DNA of 8,943 nt from Comamonadaceae bacterium (GTDB lineage: Bacteria > Pseudomonadota > Gammaproteobacteria > Burkholderiales > Burkholderiaceae_C). This document shows positions 6,092 through 8,943 of the stretch, in pieces; within the stretch, counting starts at the first letter, position 1, and each line of letters starts with the position of its first letter. The notes under the pieces were generated by a model. The model had not been told where the DNA came from and searched no databases. It worked only from the letters and a program-made list of their open reading frames with translations. Position numbers and translations under genes: made by a program. The stretch covers positions 1 through 8,943 of the forward strand of contig CANCCF010000169.1 in NCBI GenBank assembly GCA_947374485.1. Direction: 5' to 3'.

Positions 6092-7345
6092 ATGGCAAGC
6101 ACAGGTTTCTTCAATGCCTTCCAGGACATCTGGATGCTCGATGGCGTGCGCACGCCCATGGCCGATTACTGTGGCGCGCTCGGCCACATTTCGCCCACCG
6201 ACCTGGGGATCAAGGCCGCGCGAGCGGCCCTGCAGCGCGCAGCCGTGCCCGGCGCCCACATCGGCTCGGTGATTGCCGGCAACATGGCACCCGGCGACTT
6301 CGAGCAGTTCATGCTGCCGCGCCACATTGCCCTCTACGCCGGTGTGCCCATCGAGGTACCGGCACTGATGGCGCAGCGTATCTGCGGCACCGGCTTCGAG
6401 CTGTTCCGCCAGGCGGCCGAACAGATCCAGGGCGGCGCCTGTGACGCCGCATTGGTGGTGGGCACCGAGAGCATGACGCGCAACCCCATCTGCGCCTTTG
6501 AGCACCGCACCGGCTTCAAGCTGGGTGCCGAGGTGGGCTTCAAGGACTACCTGTGGGAGGCCCTGAAAGACTCGGCCGCCGGCATCAACATGATCCAGAC
6601 CGCCGAGAACCTGGCGCGCAAATACGGCATCACCCGCGAAGCCGTGGACGCGTTTGCGTCGGGCTCGTTTGCGAAAGCCGTGGCAGCCCAGGCCAGCGGC
6701 TTTCTGGCCGGCGAGATCGTGCCCGTCATCACGGAAAAATTTGAATTGGACGGCTACAAGGCCCGCGCCATCACATTGCAGGGCAAGCTGACAGAAGTGG
6801 CGCAGGACACGCACGCGCGCCTGTCACCCCCCGAGGTGCTGGCCAGGTTGCGCCCGGTGTACGAAGGCGGTGTGCAAACCGGTGGCAACAGCGCCGCCCT
6901 GGTGGATGCCGCAGCCGCTGCCGTGGTGGCCTCGGGTGCCTACGTCAAAGCAGAAAACAAAAAGCCGCTGGCCCGGGTGGTGGCTGCCGCCGTGGTGGGT
7001 GTGCCGCCCGAAATCATGGGCATTGGCCCGGCCCCGGCCATTCGCCTGCTGCTGCAGCGCGCGGGCCTCGGCCTGGGCCACATTGGCCGCTTCGAGATCA
7101 ACGAGGCGCAAGGCGCACAAACCCTCTCGGTGGGGCGCGAACTGGGGCTGGACATGGCCCTCCTGAATGTGAACGGTGGCGCCATTGCACTAGGCCATCC
7201 GCTGGCCTGCACCGGCGTGCGCCTGACCCTCACCCTGGCGCGTGAGATGCAAAGAAGCGGCGTGCGCTACGGTGTGTCGTCGGCCTGCATCGGTGGCGGC
7301 CAGGGCATTGCCCTGCTGCTGGAAAACCCCGCCGCTGCGGCCTGA
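6092..7345 (+). CDS. Thiolase family protein (3-ketoacyl-CoA thiolase)
   Basis: This 417-residue thiolase would cleave a 3-ketoacyl-CoA with free CoA, giving acetyl-CoA and a CoA ester shorter by two carbons; for an aryl-3-oxopropanoyl-CoA the product is an aroyl-CoA. The nucleophile is Cys98 in Q-R-I-C-G-T-G. N-E-A at 337-339, the catalytic His369 in N-G-G-A-I-A-L-G-H-P, and Cys399 in S-S-A-C-I-G-G-G-Q-G complete the active site, so it appears functional and full length. AGGA (6079-6082) stands 9 bases before the ATG. It lies in the middle of an operon between a CoA ligase and an aroyl-CoA-type thioesterase, which favours a degradative role over acetoacetyl-CoA synthesis. Specificity is inferred from context; the thiolase family itself is certain. 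Confidence 0.9.
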   Translation: MASTGFFNAFQDIWMLDGVRTPMADYCGALGHISPTDLGIKAARAALQRAAVPGAHIGSVIAGNMAPGDFEQFMLPRHIALYAGVPIEVPALMAQRICGTGFELFRQAAEQIQGGACDAALVVGTESMTRNPICAFEHRTGFKLGAEVGFKDYLWEALKDSAAGINMIQTAENLARKYGITREAVDAFASGSFAKAVAAQASGFLAGEIVPVITEKFELDGYKARAITLQGKLTEVAQDTHARLSPPEVLARLRPVYEGGVQTGGNSAALVDAAAAAVVASGAYVKAENKKPLARVVAAAVVGVPPEIMGIGPAPAIRLLLQRAGLGLGHIGRFEINEAQGAQTLSVGRELGLDMALLNVNGGAIALGHPLACTGVRLTLTLAREMQRSGVRYGVSSACIGGGQGIALLLENPAAAA

Positions 7346-7365
7346 AACCTTCTGAAACGCAACCC

Positions 7366-7785
7366 ATGAGCAAAACCACGGTCTATGACATCCGCGTGCA
7401 GTTTGGCGACTGCGACCCCGCGGGCATCGTCTTCTTCCCCAACTTCAGCAAATGGATGGATGCCGCCTCGCTGCACTTCTTCATGGAATGCGGCGTGCCG
7501 CCCTGGCGCGAGCTGGTCAAGACGCGCGGCATTGTGGGCACGCCGCTGCTGGAGATCAACACCCGGTTCAGGCAACCCGCCACCTACGGCGAGACCCTGC
7601 ACATCCACACCAGCATCGTCGAGTGGCGTGCCAAGGTGTTCATGCAAAAGCATGTGGTGATGCGCGGCGACGTGCTGCTGTGCGAGGGGTTGGAGACACG
7701 CGCCTTTGTCGTGCACCCCGAAGGCGAGCCCGACCGCATCAAGGCCATTCCCGTGCCCGAAGACATCCGGGCCTTGTGTTCATAG
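7366..7785 (+). CDS. 4-hydroxybenzoyl-CoA thioesterase-type (hot-dog fold) aroyl-CoA thioesterase
   Basis: This 139-residue hot-dog-fold enzyme would hydrolyse an aroyl-CoA to the free benzoate and CoA. Residues 12-35 carry Q-F-G-D-C-D-P-A-G-I-V-F-F-P-N-F and W-M-D-A-A-S, nearly the same as the 4-hydroxybenzoyl-CoA thioesterase of Pseudomonas sp. CBS3 as I recall it. Asp17 falls at the same number as that enzyme's catalytic Asp17. G-V-P-P-W-R, R-G-I-V-G-T-P-L, E-W-R-A-K-V-F-M-Q-K-H and the terminal L-C-S also match that protein, whose length is about 141. The gene starts 20 bp after the thiolase stop with only a weak ribosome site, suggesting translational coupling. In this setting the substrate may be salicyloyl-CoA, released as salicylate for NagGH. 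A general benzoyl- or 3-hydroxybenzoyl-CoA thioesterase is equally compatible with the sequence. Confidence 0.88.
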   Translation: MSKTTVYDIRVQFGDCDPAGIVFFPNFSKWMDAASLHFFMECGVPPWRELVKTRGIVGTPLLEINTRFRQPATYGETLHIHTSIVEWRAKVFMQKHVVMRGDVLLCEGLETRAFVVHPEGEPDRIKAIPVPEDIRALCS

Positions 7786-7845
7786 ACGTGGCACTTTCAC
7801 CATTGCGCTTTCCCCTTCCCTAAAAACCATCCGCAGGAGACAACC

Positions 7846-8943
7846 ATGCAAGCCCTCAAATCCCTTATTGCCGGCGCTGCCGCACTGGCCATGTCGGGCG
7901 CCGCCCTGGCCGACATCACCATTGGCGTGGTGCTGCCACTCACCGGCCCGGCCTCTGGCCTGGGCATTCCCATCAACAACCAGATCAAGCTCTGGCCTAC
8001 CAGCATTGGCGGTGAAAAGGTGAAGGTCATTGTGCTGGACGACGCCACCGATCCGACCACCGGCATCAAGAATGCCAAGCGCTTTGTGACCGATGACAAG
8101 GTCGATGTGATTGTCGGCTCGGTGGCCACACCGGTGGCCATCCCCATGGCGGGCGTGGCCGCCGAGGCCGAGACCGTGCAGCTCGCCCTCTCGCCCATCG
8201 AGCTGCCTGCGGGCAAGGATGTGTGGACCTTCCGCCTGCCGCAGTCCAACAGCGTCATGGCCCACGCCATCGTAGGCCACATGAAAAAACAGGGCATCAA
8301 GACGGTGGGCTTTCTGGGCTACACCGATGCCTATGGCGAGAGCTGGCTGCGTGACTTCACACCCGAAGCGGAAAAGAACGGCATCAAGATCATCGCCACC
8401 GAGCGCTTTGCCCGGCCCGACACCAGCGTCACGCCGCAGGCTCTGAAACTGGCTTCTGCCAACCCTGACGCACTGCTGATCGTGGCCTCGGGCTCGGGCG
8501 CGGCCATGCCGCAAATGGCCATGGTCGAGCGCGGCTACAAGGGCCACATCTACCAGACCCATGCTGCGGCCACACCCGACCTCGTGCGCATTGGCGGCAA
8601 GGCCATGGAAGGCTCGTTTGTGGTCTCTGGACCCGCGGTCATTGCTGAGCAGCTACCCGAAAGCCACCCTTCGAAGAAGCTGGCGGTGGACTTTGTCAAC
8701 AAGTACGAAGCCTCGATGGGCAAGGGCCAGCGCAACCAGTTCGCGGCCCATGCCTACGACGCCCTCGTTGCGCTGGAGAAGGTGCTGCCCGGCGCGCTGA
8801 AGAAGGCCCGCCCCGGCACGCCCGAGTTCCGCGCCGCACTGCGAGACGGCTTCGAGACCATGGGCCGCACGGTCTTCTCGCACGGCGTGATGAACTGGAG
8901 CAAGGAAGACCACTGGGGCTACACCAACGAGACCGGCGTGATG
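7846..8943 (+). CDS. Periplasmic ABC transporter substrate-binding protein (LivK-like), 3' end cut by window edge
   Basis: This is a branched-chain-amino-acid-type periplasmic binding protein (Peripla_BP_6 group), a family in which many members bind aromatic acids. The visible 366 codons have no stop; family members run to about 380-400 residues, so only a short C-terminal piece is missing. Residues 1-22 form a Sec signal peptide (Lys5, a hydrophobic Ala-rich core and A-L-A before Asp23). The mature start D-I-T-I-G-V-V-L-P-L-T-G-P is typical, as are V-D-V-I-V-G-S at about 86-92 and the Y-T-D-A-Y-G-E-S segment at about 159-166. AGGAG (7835-7839) lies 6 bases before the ATG. The 60-bp gap after the thioesterase shows no terminator, so it probably belongs to the same operon. 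Permease and ATPase genes are expected to the right. By context the ligand would be the acid activated by the upstream ligase. Confidence 0.9.
   Translation, partial: MQALKSLIAGAAALAMSGAALADITIGVVLPLTGPASGLGIPINNQIKLWPTSIGGEKVKVIVLDDATDPTTGIKNAKRFVTDDKVDVIVGSVATPVAIPMAGVAAEAETVQLALSPIELPAGKDVWTFRLPQSNSVMAHAIVGHMKKQGIKTVGFLGYTDAYGESWLRDFTPEAEKNGIKIIATERFARPDTSVTPQALKLASANPDALLIVASGSGAAMPQMAMVERGYKGHIYQTHAAATPDLVRIGGKAMEGSFVVSGPAVIAEQLPESHPSKKLAVDFVNKYEASMGKGQRNQFAAHAYDALVALEKVLPGALKKARPGTPEFRAALRDGFETMGRTVFSHGVMNWSKEDHWGYTNETGVM

Noticed and set aside
4607..6814. Long (735-codon) open frame on the minus strand across the ligase and thiolase genes
   Set aside because: It lies antisense to two genes with complete catalytic motifs. 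Its translation is rich in His, Gly, Gln and Ala with no recognisable domain, as expected for a frame shadow in GC-rich DNA.
7780..8562. 260-codon open frame on the minus strand opposite the ABC binding protein gene
   Set aside because: The plus strand encodes a clear signal peptide and periplasmic-binding-protein motifs with a strong ribosome site; the minus frame is a shadow.
1..8943. Insertion sequences, CRISPR arrays, tRNA or rRNA genes, attachment sites
   Set aside because: No transposase motifs, spaced direct repeats or structured RNA gene patterns were seen, and coding genes fill almost the whole window.

Overview
This window looks like part of an aromatic-catabolism region from a high-GC betaproteobacterium, most likely Burkholderiales (Comamonadaceae type). 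The reasons are the GC-rich third codon positions throughout and the close resemblance of three genes to the nag (naphthalene/salicylate to gentisate) genes of Ralstonia and Polaromonas type strains. That taxonomic call rests on remembered sequence similarity, not on a search.

Left part (1-2195, minus strand): a salicylate 5-hydroxylase block. A ferredoxin reductase of the NagAa/NahAa type (1209-2195) is followed 49 bp later by the Rieske large subunit NagG (1-1159), which runs off the left edge. The small subunit (nagH) and ferredoxin (nagAb) are expected further left and are not visible. The divergent intergenic region 2196-2312 holds a NahR/NagR-type operator (ATTCACAACGGTGAT on the minus strand), a second LysR-type dyad, and candidate promoters for both directions. 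The LysR-type regulator nagR (2313-3269, plus strand) follows and is very similar to NahR, the salicylate-responsive activator.

Right part (3399-8943, plus strand): after a 129-bp gap with an AT-rich promoter, there is a tight run of five co-oriented genes. They encode a crotonase-fold enoyl-CoA hydratase, a feruloyl-CoA-synthase-like acid:CoA ligase, a thiolase, a 4-hydroxybenzoyl-CoA-type thioesterase with its catalytic Asp17, and a periplasmic branched-chain-amino-acid-type ABC substrate-binding protein cut by the right edge. This is the expected toolkit for importing a phenylpropenoid (hydroxycinnamate-like) acid, activating it with CoA, shortening the side chain by beta-oxidation and releasing a free (hydroxy)benzoate. 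The 3-hydroxyacyl-CoA dehydrogenase needed for that route is not in the window.

Taken together, the two halves suggest a joined pathway. A side-chain-shortening module would make salicylate, for example from 2-hydroxycinnamate (o-coumarate). NagR would sense that salicylate, and NagAa/NagGH would hydroxylate it to gentisate. In classical nag clusters salicylate comes from naphthalene, so this would be a different supply line. The individual enzyme families are well supported. The substrate and the link between the halves are inference.
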